Part shown: piece after piece, positions 47,623 through 58,206 of the stretch | Layout: the number at the start of each line of letters is the position of its first letter | How positions within the stretch are numbered: the stretch's first letter is position 1 | From: Apostichopus japonicus | Lineage: Eukaryota > Echinodermata > Holothuroidea > Aspidochirotida > Stichopodidae | Reading direction: 5' to 3' | Assembly (NCBI RefSeq): GCF_037975245.1 | Contig: NC_092575.1 | Span: forward strand, 6,327,501-6,391,500 | DNA length: 64,000 bases | Position numbers and translations under genes: made by a program | Notes under the pieces: generated by a model | What the model was told of the DNA's origin: nothing | Databases searched by the model: none | Seen by the model: the letters and a program-made list of their open reading frames with translations, nothing else

Positions 47623-48717
47623 CAGTGGCGGCGGAACCGGGGGGGGGGGGCTTGGGGGGCTCAGCCCCCCAATGAAAAAGTTGAGGGGGCAAATGCATGA
47701 TAAGCCCCCCCAATATTAACCAAGGTTCCGAAACGTGCATCTGCCCATTTTTCAATGCATACTTGTCGATCTGTCCGATGCACACGTATACTATATAGGT
47801 GTAATAATTTTAGTAATTGCTGGGGGACCCTCGGCCCGTCCCCTGGCTATAGACCACATTGTCACCCCAACCGCGTCTTCACGCCCCGTGAAAAGTGGAA
47901 GAAGTTAATGTGAGTACCGGTAAGCGTAACACAACTTTGTCTTAGGCCAATGACTTGCCTCATTTCAGCCAGTTCTCCAACATCCCCTTACTTAGTGGCG
48001 GAGCTTCCATATATACAGTCAGGGGCGGATGCCCCCCCCTGATGCCCCCCCCCTGACGGACTCAAATGGACTGCTGGCGCCCTTTTCAGCTGTTCACTAC
48101 TTTTTTACTTATTCGCGATTATTGACTATTTTATTGCCCTCTCATATACCTATTGACATTTGTCATATTCTGTTGGTGTAATTTTCCGACAAAATGGCGA
48201 CGACACCTATTTATTCTCCGTTTATCTGCAAATTAGTAAGGCCCGAAAGGGTGATTTCCTGCAATCTAGGGAGTGTCTTTACTCAAAATTTTCTGACCGC
48301 TCCGCGCCAACCTGTGGTGGCGCTTCGCTTAGATAGTGTCGAAAGCGCCCCTACAGACTATTCTTGCCCCCCCCCTGACCAATACCCCTAGCTCCGCCAC
48401 TGCCCTTACTACACTCAAAAACGTCTTTGCGAGTACACTTCGAGTAATAGCTACTCTCTTAAAACGCCATCGAATATACAAATTACAATGTTTTAACAGA
48501 CTTTCGTGCAATCTGAGAAATTGCAGGCGTGAGACCCATATTCTAGGGGTAGGTATTCGAAGCATAAAACACTCGGGAAGTGCCGTTTCCGGCCATCTGG
48601 GGGTTTGAAAAAACCCAAAATTTTCTTGTACGCTCCGCGCCAACCGATGGTGGCGCTCCGCTTAGATAGTGTCCACACATTAGCCCCCCCAATAATTTTT
48701 CCGTTCCGCCGCGCCTG
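47623..48717. mobile_element. hAT-like element (outer), with a second element nested inside
   Basis: Ends CAGTGGCGGCGGAACC and TTCCGCCGCGCCTG are imperfect inverted repeats. CGTGTGCG duplicates the target on both sides (47615-47622, 48718-48725). Without the nested element it is ~677 bp. No transposase ORF. Near its right end it carries the CGCTCCGCGCCAACC...GGTGGCGCT core found in related MITEs here. Confidence 0.85.
47993..48402. mobile_element. hAT-like MITE nested in the outer element
   Basis: Terminal repeats TAGTGGCGGAGCT and AGCTCCGCCACTG, with CCCTTACT duplicated on both sides (47985-47992, 48403-48410). The first base is T instead of the family's C. The core CTCCGCGCCAACCTGTGGTG matches the outer element. 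Confidence 0.9.
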
Positions 48718-48725
48718 CGTGTGCG

Positions 48726-49664
48726 TGCATGGATGTGTGTGTGAAGTGACATTTTTGGAATCTCTCTAAACATATAAATCTAGGTGTAAAGTGATGCTTT
48801 AAATACATATATGGATAAGTTATTGTTATTAAATAGGTACGGTATCTCTTTAAAACAAGCTATTTTTATTAGTTCTGACTGTTTGACTCAGTTTGAAGGA
48901 TTTTAAAATCCACCGTAGCCGTTTAGAAGTCAGTGATAAACATCTCCATGCCTGATTTGAAATTTGAAATAATTCGTGAAATTTCATTATTTTACCTCAG
49001 ATTAACACTTTTGTGGTTTACTCATTTTGGCGGCAAGTTTAAAACTTGTTATGTCTCTCTAAAATATACAAATATATAGGGTACAGCAATCTTCACAATT
49101 CATTTCTAATGGAAGGTTTTGTCATTATACATAAAACAAGCTATTATTGTTAATATGAACAAACTTCCTATTTTTGCTCTTACATTGAAGTATTTTAGAC
49201 CCCATTATAGCCGTATGTACATCAGATATAAACGTCGGGATGCTTTCATTGTAAACTAGAAAAAAAAATCGTGAAACTGCGTTTCTTGGCTCGCATAAAC
49301 AATTTTCTAAGGCTGCAGCATTGTGTTTTCATTAATTTTACGATCTAAATTTACAATATTTAACAATCTTTCCAAAAATACTAGTTTAGGGTAAACTGAT
49401 GTTGTAAATACATCCAGGGTTAAGTTATTGTCCTAACATATAGGTTCCGCCCTTACTGAAAACAAGCTAGTATTTTTATTAAGATCACATATGACTTTTT
49501 CTCTCAGTCTCATGTTTTTAGACTCAACCGTAGCCGTTGAGAAGTCAAAACCAATGTCTGGAAGCGATATTTGTAGCTCGTAACAGTTTGGTAAACTGAA
49601 TATTTTGCTTCAAATTAACGGCAAGGCTATATATTTGTGGCTATAATAATTTTCGATGTAAGGC
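48726..49664. other. Non-coding stretch
   Basis: AT-rich with diverged internal phrases (CTAAACATATAAATCTAGG, AAAACAAGCTATTTTTATTA) that recur at ~300-bp spacing, probably an old decayed tandem repeat. No gene seen. Confidence 0.4.
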
Positions 49665-50290
49665 CATTATGGGCCGGTGGCCCGGTGGGCCGGTGGGCTG
49701 GGGAGCCTGGTTGAAATTACAGCCCATTTTCACAGTAGTTAATAGAATACAGACGGGCTGTGTAGAAATATATCTTTGATTGTGGGAATCAGCTCATGAA
49801 ATCACCATGTTATTTAGTCTGCATGTTAGCTCGTAACAAAAGAACGTGCTATTAGCAACCCGTCCGTGCTAATGGATTTTATTTAGGTTTTTTTTTTTAT
49901 TTTTTTTTCAAGCATGCATGTCACAAAATGCTGAAAACTTAATAAAATCCAGTCTAAAACATATATTTTTGTATATATTTGTTTACGTTTTTGTCTTTCC
50001 TCAGTTTAATCAAGTGTTGCATGCTTCTGGAAAATTATATTTGGGTCATTTTCAAAGGATTATTGTAACCTACCGAATTGAGCAATATAGCACAATTGCA
50101 TCTTAACTACAAAAACTTTCAATGGGGAGGGGGAAACCCCCTCCCCTTAGACCTCTCTTAGACCCCCTTAGACACCCAGGACGGCGATCAATATGTAAGG
50201 AGCATATCAATGAATAATGGCCCGGTCTAGGTGGAAAATGCCCGGGCCGGTTTTAAGACCCAGTCCGCCCCTGCCATAGTGCCTTACCAT
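49665..50290. mobile_element. Probable degraded GC-ended repeat element
   Basis: The left side GTAAGGCCATTATGGGCCGG and the right side CCATAGTGCCTTACC are rough inverted counterparts. CCGGTGGGCC repeats lie at the left, and AATGGCCCGGTC and CCCGGGCCGG at the right. Boundaries are uncertain. Confidence 0.35.
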
Positions 50291-52931
50291 TGTTCATAGA
50301 AACTATTGATGTTGTAGCTTTATACTATGGAGACTTGAACAGCAATCCTAGTGGCGAGTTCATTTTGCGTTTTCGCGAGTAGATTTTTAGTCACGGTCGC
50401 CAAAAAGCTAGTACTTTTAAAAATATTTGTCGAGGTCTGAAAACCTTTTAAAACATTATTTCTCATGATAGGAATCATGGATACTTTTCATACATGGTAG
50501 GCCTGTATAGATTTGCCAAACTGAGTACAGGGATCTTGTTGCTTGTAAGGTCAAATCTCATTTGAGGTCAGCAGAGGTCAAACTCTGAAAATCCTTTTAC
50601 GTGATATCTAACGATGGGAATCGTGGATACTTCTCATACTTGGTGTGTGGATGCATCACATTGAGTAGGCTTTAAGACCCTTATTGTTTTGGTGGCGGTG
50701 TGCATTACCACGTACAGTAGACTGACCTGTGTTTATCATGCCATAGTGTAAATTGTACATTAAAATAGTGGTTCGGGCCATTTATTATGTAAACAGTTAT
50801 TTCTGGTTAACCAGCAGGAGTCTAGTGCAATGAAGTCCATCGAAACCTCAATGCATTTTGCCATTCTGGTAAGATCCTGGCTCTGTGCCCCTGTCCTATA
50901 GCAACATGTGCAAAATAGCTTTAGTACTGCAAGTTATATCCTTACATGTGCATCCTAACCTATCAATGGAATTAATCGGCCTGTATAAGGGTTCTCCTAC
51001 ATCCCTTTTATAGGGAGCGCTTTGTATGGACTTCTGATAGTCATTGAATATATTACGGGCCTGAGAATTATTGCATGCACTTTCCATATAAGGTTTCCAA
51101 TTCTTTATAGCCCAAGTTATCGATAAGAGGAAATTGTGGCCAGTGATATAGTGAGTGCTCTCAGGGGCGGATCCATGTAGAGAGGGGGGGGGGGTGGGGG
51201 TGTCCTACCCAGACAATATTTTAAGCTGTAAAGTAGGTAAAAATATGTACTAACATATTTCAGATATAAGTACACTTCCTTATGTATTTTATATACTTCA
51301 ATATCCAGGTACAGTAACCGTGATCATGTAATACCCACACTTACCCACTGAACATTTGATATGAAATAGTTGCATATATAGTAATGGGGTGGGAAGGCGT
51401 GGGGTGGGTTGCAAGTGTGTGGGTGATACGATAAAAAAATATTTTTACAGAATATGTAACCAAAAAAAATTGACCAGTTTGGTCTGTTAACAGGAACACT
51501 TAAAACATTTATGAAGTAAAATAGCCGGTTGACAAGTTTCTACTTGACTAAGATGTAACGAAAGTTTCAATCGGTTGACAAAGCTTTAATTACATTTTAA
51601 TTACTTGACGATCGATTAAATATACCAATTTATCTATTAATAATATGATAACCAGTTTTCACTTTCCTTTCTGTGTAATCGTATTGTATTTGATAATGGA
51701 CAAAACTGTATAACGTGTGTGTGTTTAAATAAGTGCATTGCCCAACGTTGAGTGCATTGCCTAAAGTTAATCGAACCTTAGATCGCTAATCCATTATGCC
51801 TTAGCCATTAACCTTCGCCTTTTGACTACAACACCCTCCTCTATACAGTAAAATGAATAAATTACAGTTACTTTCCCAAATTGGGGATTGTCAAGCAACT
51901 CGGAACAAAGTTATTTTCCAGTAGAGAAATTACAGTAACTCCACAACATGCATTTCAGAATGAAAGCTGTGTGAGATACTTCTTTGACGAGGAAACTATA
52001 AGACCCTCTGAAATGTATACGAACGCATTGGGTTCCACATTAAACCTTGTGAAATATACGTTTTAATTCGTAAATTGCCGACGTCATTATTTTATATGCA
52101 ATATAAAGGTGAACTTTTCCAGCATTAATTGTTATAAGACTTCTTAATATGTAATTGTTTGATTACATTATTTGCTGTACGTTAAGATCATGCTTTCGAA
52201 GAGGGGGGGGGGGGGGGGGATTACCAACATTTCGAAAACATGCTTCAATCTTTAATGGCTTGCTGCTCGACAAAATACAATCTGTTCTTTTAACAAAATT
52301 TACATTCTTCGTATCTTGCTCCAAATAGTATTTGTGTCGTATAGATGTTACAGGAAGACAGAAAGAAAATATTGATATTTAGAGTCCTCGAAATATTAGG
52401 AATTCAACACCACCAACCCTTCGCCTCACCCCATCCATCCCCTGCCCAGTCAAAAGAGAGACTTGAATGCAACAAGTTACATTGTTAATGTGTTGCAGCA
52501 GTGCAGGCTACATTCTACAGTAGCAGGCTACAGTCGAAGCATCCAAAATAGCAATTTGCTAATATATTCTCCTCTTCAAAAAGTAAAGAATCCCCAAACT
52601 ATTAACGGTTATTGACCTATTGAGATATCAAGTATTTGATTTTAACAGAATGTAAAAACTTTTTTCAAATTGATGCTACGGTTAAATGGATAACATAGAT
52701 CCAATAAACGATAAAACTCTCTTTGTTTTATTAGAAGGGTTATCCTGTAAAGATATAGTGTGCTATCACATTTGAATAGTAATGAAGAAACCCTATTAAA
52801 AAATGGCATTTTCTTAAATGACATTTTCAGGTACGTTTAACACAGTATTATCTACCATGCACCTTTACTTCAGGATGTATCTCAATTTACTGAAGAATCG
52901 AGACTTGCTGTATTCTGGTTTATAACCACGC
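50291..52931. other. Intergenic stretch
   Basis: No gene recognised. CAGGGGCGGATCC at 51161 looks like one end of another hAT-type MITE, but no matching end was found. A long G run lies at 52203-52220. Confidence 0.4.
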
Positions 52932-53248
52932 TGGGGGCGCCCCCCCTCCCCCCCCCCCCCGCTTCGCAAGTCAGAAAACCCCTTTTTCAATTCCAAATGA
53001 GAAAATAATCTCATTTGGAGCACCAAATTGCATCTAAGGCCAGGTGAAAATACACAATTATTTACAAAATGGAGTGGGTGTTGAAGTGTGCTATATTGCA
53101 CCAAATTGCATCTGAGGCTACCTGGAAATGCAAAAAAAAATCCAAAGGGGAGGGGGACACCATCTCCCCTTAGATCCCCTCCCCTAAGCCGGCCATCAGT
53201 CTTCAGCCCCCCCCCCCTCCCACTCAAAAGTACCTTCCTACGCCACTG
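52932..53248 (+). mobile_element. hAT-like MITE, copy 3 (left end decayed)
   Basis: Same family as 1318-1666 and 11492-11869: GCTTCGCAAGTCAGAAAACC, two copies of CACCAAATTGCATCTRAGGC, and the right terminus CCTTCCTACGCCACTG. The left terminus is not preserved and the target duplication is not clear. Confidence 0.8.
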
Positions 53249-53498
53249 TATATAAGTGCGAATATATAGGTTAACTTGACGCGGAAACACTATAGGATAT
53301 ATAGAAGATCCTTTGCCAAATACGTTTACAAATACACGTTAGCGAGTACGCACGAGTACCAGGTAACTATGCTGATACACTTTGCTAAGAGTATGGACTC
53401 ACTACAAGTCACGGTGGCTTATTCGTTGGTTGATGGAGTTCCCACAGAGGGTGATAAATGAATTTGGAAGGGTTTGTCTTAAACTAAACTTGATGTAC

Positions 53499-53570
53499 CT
53501 CAGAGGGTCCTCAGTGGGTCCTCAGTGGGTCCTCAGTGGGTCCCCAGTGGGTCCCTCGGTGGGTCCAGGG
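53499..53570. repeat. 12-bp minisatellite, ~6 copies
   Basis: Tandem GGTCCTCAGTGG-type units with small variants (GGTCCCCAGTGG, GGTCCCTCGGTG). Confidence 0.9.
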
Positions 53571-54368
53571 ATGATGCAAGACTTTATGTTTTGTTCCGGG
53601 GGGGGGGGGGCATCAGGGAGTGTGGCAGAAATAACCTACTTTCAATATATATTTGAAAACAACATTTTCTAACCATTTTCTTTGGGGACCACACAAATAT
53701 TTGTGGCGACGCCAATGTTATATACTCTTTACAATGCAAACGAATGAAATTAGATTTATACATTGTGCTGATGATACTGCAATACCTTGAGAATTTTTCT
53801 GAATAAACCGACCGTGGCTGAATGATGAAAATATTTATCAACGGGATGTAGTTAATGTAGTTTCAATATGTAATCAAAAGTGTGATACGTCATTCAAACA
53901 AATTGAAAAAGCAAAAGTCGGTAAGTTTTATTAAACAGGAATCATATAATCATACAATACATTAATAATATTTATTATCGTGTTGCTAATTTTATACATA
54001 CTACACTTGGATCCTGGAATGTACTAATTGCTTATAGACTAATACACAGAAAGGAATTTTAATGAAATGCAATTATATGTAAAGAAACGAGAGGAGGTCA
54101 AACTGGACAGCTGGTCCATTCTAACTGACATGCTCCATCGCTTGTGAGTAGTTAATGATGCATAAACAGTGGCGGGTCCAGGACTTATCGGAAGAGTTAG
54201 CCGAGATACAAGTATTGGGATAAACCCGAATAGGGCATAAAAGAAAACATCGGTATAAAGAAATTCCCACGCGCCCAGGGGTTCCATTTTATCCACTATG
54301 CACTTTGTTTAGAGAAAGTACGTCCAGAATAATGCAGCCACCCCCCACTCTCCCCTACCCCGCCCCTT

Positions 54369-55253
54369 TATGGTAGGCCATACGGGAAATAATTGCTGAT
54401 TTAATGTCCGTGCGAATTAAAATTATTACCGGTATTAATTCTATTTAATACCGGCATTAATTCTCAGCCAATCACCATGCAGCTTCATATGCCGGTATTA
54501 AATATAATTAATACGGACATTAAATATAATTAATACGGGCATTAAATATAATTAATACGGGCATTAAATATAATTAATACGGGTATTAAATAGAATTAAT
54601 ACGGGCATTAAATATAATTAATACGGATATTAAATAGACCAATCACATCAGCGATTTTTTTACCACGCTCTGAGATATAGTGTTAATCCCCCAGCGTGAA
54701 AGCAGCATAGTTGTAGCTAGCAAGCAAGGTACAACATACAACGCAATGGCACGCATGACAGACAAAGAACAATTTTTGCATGATTTTCGTCGAGAAGCGA
54801 ACGATACTTGTCCAATGTTTTACCAGTTCGCAATGCTTTGAACCGTCTTGTTGTTCTTATTTGAAGAGCAAAATAGTGCGGTGAACGTAAGTTGTAGGTT
54901 GGCGCGGCGATCAGATCAGATGAACAAGGGAGAATCCTGCTGATGTGATTGGTCTATTTAATACCCGTATTAATTCTATTTAATACCCGTATTAATTCTA
55001 TTTAATGCCCGCATTAATTCTATTTAATGCGCGTATTAATTCTATTAATGCCCGTATTAATTCTATTTAATGCCGGTATTAAATACGATTAATGGACCGC
55101 ATAAATAAGCATCGAGATGCGCTCACTTGATTGGACGATTTATGTGGTACATTATTCGTATTTATGTGGTACATAATTCGGATATATGTCGGACATAATT
55201 CAGCAATTATGTCGGACATAATTCAGCAATTATTTCCCATGCGGCCTACCATA
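54369..55253. mobile_element. 885-bp foldback-type element with 6-bp target duplication
   Basis: CCCCTT flanks both ends (54363-54368, 55254-55259). The inverted termini start TATGGTAGGCC and share GGGAAATAATTGCTGA. Each arm contains ~20-bp tandem units of the form TAATACGGGCATTAAATA, inverted between arms, and an inner inverted repeat (AGACCAATCACATCAGC, 54636-54652, matched at ~54939-54956). The ~280-bp centre is unique sequence with a 31-codon ORF from ATG at 54746. No transposase. Confidence 0.82.
54746..54841 (+). other. Short ORF in the foldback element's unique core
   Basis: A 31-codon ORF starting MARMTDKEQFLHDFRREAND and ending MFYQFAML. It is the only unique part of the element and may be a captured host fragment. 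No family recognised; coding status unproven. Confidence 0.25.
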
Positions 55254-55559
55254 CCCCTTGAGTCCCCTCCCTGGATCTGTTCCTGTTATAAATACACTCA
55301 ATGACTATCAGAAAGCGCTTGGAATAGTTCTATTGTTATTTAAATTAAGGGTATGTACAACTCACAGGCTGTGAGGACGGCTATTCAGCTTTCTCATATA
55401 TCATGTCATTGACTCAAAGTGAACACGTTCGTGTTTGAGTAGGGACTTACGGTCACGTGCTCGGCACCCTCGTCATTATGTGATTGTGCTTGAGCTCATT
55501 ATTTTTGTTCATAGATGAGAAGATATGATAAAGTACTTCATGCTTCATTTTTATGGTAA

Positions 55560-55709
55560 CAGAAAGTGAAAATGCATCTTTATAGATTGCACAATCTATT
55601 AATACGTTCATCATAACGAGAAGTTTTCACGCATACAGTCGGACAGGCAGACGAACCAGCAAAGCTTTATTCCACGATACAGACGGTAGCAAGTAAACTA
55701 CTTCGAAAG
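55560..55709 (+). promoter_or_regulatory. 5' leader / proximal promoter of the Ig receptor gene
   Basis: Contains ACAGAAAGTGAAAATG, GCATACAG, GCTTTATTCCACGATACA and CTACTTCGAAAG just before the ATG. The same ordered blocks recur at 63818-64000, so this leader is conserved between paralogues. Confidence 0.6.
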
Positions 55710-56900
55710 ATGGATCTTAAACTTGCTTTCATTATTTTACTTCTCTCTTTTATCGAACCATTCTTTGTTGATACTCTTGATTGTAGTAAGATGTGTTCAG
55801 GTGTTTCGAATAATGGACTAAGTTGTTACGTTCAGTCTACTGGTTGCGATGTTATATTTCCAACGCGAGTATTCTCAATGGCTGATCCTGGTTACTATTG
55901 GACTTTTGTGAACTTTACGAAAAATTTAAGAGGAAGTTCCTCGAAAATCAGTTTTGAGTCGAGAAGTAAATTTTGGTACAGAGATGAGTGTCTCTTTCAA
56001 CGTTACACATTTCGTATAGACTATATAAAACGAGACAACGACGGAAATATAGTTTCAGCAGAACTTGCTTTTGTCATCAGAAATACTGTTGCCCAAGATT
56101 CCGGTGTTTACGATGTTGTACTGAAAGAAGGTTCATACACACAAGCAAGTACCGTCGTACTGCGTCAAACGTATCTTCTGTTTAACAGTCATTCTCCTTC
56201 ACCAGCACCTGTTTGCTCAGCGGTGGACACTGCTTCATTGCCATTGGACGTCGACGCTGAATATATGCTGAATTGCTCTGTTCTTGGTTACTTTTATCCC
56301 AAGATTGAACTCAAGATTGTTTCATCCTCCGGTGAGTGTCCGTACCAGATCGTCAACAAGACGAAAGCGTCCCTCCTTCCAGAGATGACTTCGGAACATG
56401 CATACGTCACATACTGTGAAAATGCTTCTTTTACTTGTGTTGTTCATCCAAACCGGGTCACCTACGACAATGAAGTTAATTCGTGCGCATTCCAGCTGGA
56501 GCGTCCGAAGAGAAGTACTACAATTCCGCAAGATACCACATTGAGTCTTACGTCTAACACCATGGAGACGGAGACTTCAAAACCGAGGCCCTTCAACATC
56601 ATCATCTATATCATGGAGAACCTTCAGTACGTATTGGGTGCTGCAGTGATCATGACGTTATGTCTCTTATTGGTAATAGCAGTTTACTGTTACAAAGTAA
56701 GGCAAAGATACTCTCCTTATGAACAGAACTGTACCAGCACTCAGGACAGGAGTCATGGTGACGTCACCATTCAAAATCCAGGTTACGGATATGCTGTTGC
56801 GCCTCATAGGAACGAACTGGTATCCATGAGAGAGGTCCACCGGGGCCGAGCTGTCGATCAGAAGGCGTCTGAGGAAATTTATTCTCTTGTTACCAAATGA
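55710..56900 (+). CDS. Intronless Ig-superfamily type I membrane receptor, 396 aa
   Basis: The start ATG opens a signal peptide (MDLKLAFIILLLSFIEPFFV, cleavage about residue 21). An Ig V-like domain (about 40-155) has the D130-S-G-V-Y134 turn, but the position of the usual second cysteine is not Cys (YDVVL); C25, C29, C39, C46 and C94 may pair otherwise. A second Ig-like domain (about 168-262) starts MLNCSVLGYFYPKIELKI. A Thr-rich stalk (268-292) leads to a membrane helix (about 307-328, LGAAVIMTLCLLLVIAVYCY). The 66-residue tail has NPGY (356-359, an NPxY motif) and EEIYSLV at the C-terminus. N-glycosylation sequons are frequent. A surface recognition role is inferred. No intron interrupts the ORF, unlike the receptor at 2493-4607, so it may be a retrocopy-derived lineage. 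No polyA tract was found. Confidence 0.85.
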   Translation: MDLKLAFIILLLSFIEPFFVDTLDCSKMCSGVSNNGLSCYVQSTGCDVIFPTRVFSMADPGYYWTFVNFTKNLRGSSSKISFESRSKFWYRDECLFQRYTFRIDYIKRDNDGNIVSAELAFVIRNTVAQDSGVYDVVLKEGSYTQASTVVLRQTYLLFNSHSPSPAPVCSAVDTASLPLDVDAEYMLNCSVLGYFYPKIELKIVSSSGECPYQIVNKTKASLLPEMTSEHAYVTYCENASFTCVVHPNRVTYDNEVNSCAFQLERPKRSTTIPQDTTLSLTSNTMETETSKPRPFNIIIYIMENLQYVLGAAVIMTLCLLLVIAVYCYKVRQRYSPYEQNCTSTQDRSHGDVTIQNPGYGYAVAPHRNELVSMREVHRGRAVDQKASEEIYSLVTK

Positions 56901-56995
56901 ACATTGTAGAAACTATGATGATAGAATAAGAATACTTTGTTTGAGATCGAAGGAAAAGTTTGGTATAGTTCAATTTGGAAGAGCGTTTTCTGATA

Positions 56996-57373
56996 TAAAG
57001 GCATTGAAGACTCGCCTCAAGCCGCGTGCCGCCATCTGAAAAAGTTAACGTTCCGTTGCTTGCAAGTGAAGGTTTTTTTTTTCTTGTCGCTACAAAATGC
57101 AGACAGTAATGAAACGTGATACCTTGTTATCTTGTATCTAGACCTGAGATGTCCATCGCTGCTATGTACACTGTGTTGTGGGTATTGACCGTAGCTGCAT
57201 GTATTGACCGTGCACTATAGTGTCAAATTTCCGACGCGTACGGTAGCAAGCAGTGTGTGTATTTTCTGGGATTGATGGTGGTGTCTATAACATTTCTGTT
57301 ACACCTCATTCGAAACTAGGTCAGATTACCGGAATCAGACGTTTATTTGTGCGCGAGTCTTCACACCCTTTAA
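56996..57373 (-). mobile_element. TTAA-flanked MITE, copy 3 (inverted)
   Basis: Begins TAAAGGCATTGAAGACTCGC and ends GCGAGTCTTCACACCCTTTAA, the inverse of the copies at 15281 and 23245. The interior includes CTCATTCGAAACTAGGTCAG. It lies ~95 bp past the Ig receptor stop codon and may be within its 3'UTR. Confidence 0.85.
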
Positions 57374-57410
57374 GAGAGATTGCGATTTCAGTTACTTTGT
57401 GGTATACTTT

Positions 57411-57628
57411 TAAAAAATTATTTTATTAAGCATTATTAAGCATTATTTATTAATGTATTTACGACTTCTTAAATCTTCATACTTTTTATATTATTATTTG
57501 TCTTTTTTAATAACTATTTTTTATTATATGTCTTTTTAAAACTATTTTTTTAAATACTATTTTATTAAGCATTATTATTGTATTTATGACTTCTTAAATT
57601 TCCTACTTTTTATATTATTATATGTCAT
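57411..57628. repeat. AT-rich imperfect direct repeat
   Basis: The phrases TATTTTATTAAGCATTATTA and ACTTTTTATATTATTATATGTC occur twice about 145 bp apart, an old tandem duplication. Confidence 0.6.
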
Positions 57629-57632
57629 ATCA

Positions 57633-57778
57633 GAGGGCCTCGTGGAAGATTAGCTATTGCTAAACGAGCTACCCTCTTAAAATAAAGTTGAAATAAATAT
57701 AAATAAAGAGGGCCTCGTGGAAGATTAGCTATTGCTAAACGAGCTACCCTCTTAAAATAAAGTTGAAATAAAAATAAA
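57633..57778 (+). repeat. Tandem pair of retroelement-like 3' tails
   Basis: Two copies, 75 bp apart, of a unit with a self-complementary pair GAGGGCCTCG / CGAGCTACCCTC followed by TTAAAATAAAGTTGAAATAA. A hairpin plus A-rich end suggests the 3' terminus of a LINE or SINE family. Confidence 0.6.
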
Positions 57779-58137
57779 TAAAATAAATATACTATAGAAG
57801 ATAGGCATAAATGCTGTTTGTTTCTTTTTTACGCATATCTCTATAATGGGAAAATGAAAATAATTTACTGTGTTGGCAAAATAATGTACTGGGTGGGCAA
57901 CGGGCAAGCTTTCTTTACTTGGTGGCTGACTGAGTGATTTACTGGCTGGGCAATTGCCTAACAAGTTAGTGTGTAATCGATATTACTGATTTACAATGTA
58001 TAACAAATGTAATTCGCTTTTACATTTGCAGTTTTTATACAATTTATTGTCAGATGGTATTTAACAAATTTTCTACCCTTTTTATACCTTACATTATCGA
58101 TTTATATATTTGTATATCATGATTGTTTGTATTTTAC

Positions 58138-58206
58138 TGTAAAGCGCCTTAGAGCAATTTCTGATTGGATAAGGCGCTATAGAAATTTTGTATAATAATA
58201 ATAATA
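58138..58206 (+). repeat. SINE/LINE 3' tail with (TAA)n
   Basis: AAAGCGCCTTAGAGCAATTT ... AAGGCGCTATAGAAATTTTG forms a hairpin through its GCGCCTTA-type arms and is followed by (ATA)n, a common retroposon tail in marine invertebrates. Confidence 0.6.

Larger units (their letters stand above)
54167..55285. mobile_element. Possible hAT-like element interrupted by the foldback element
   Basis: The left end CAGTGGCGGGTCCAGG and the reverse complement of the right end, CAGGAACAGATCCAGG, match 12 of 16. No target duplication is clear, so this is tentative. Removing 54369-55253 would leave ~235 bp, a typical MITE size. Confidence 0.4.
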
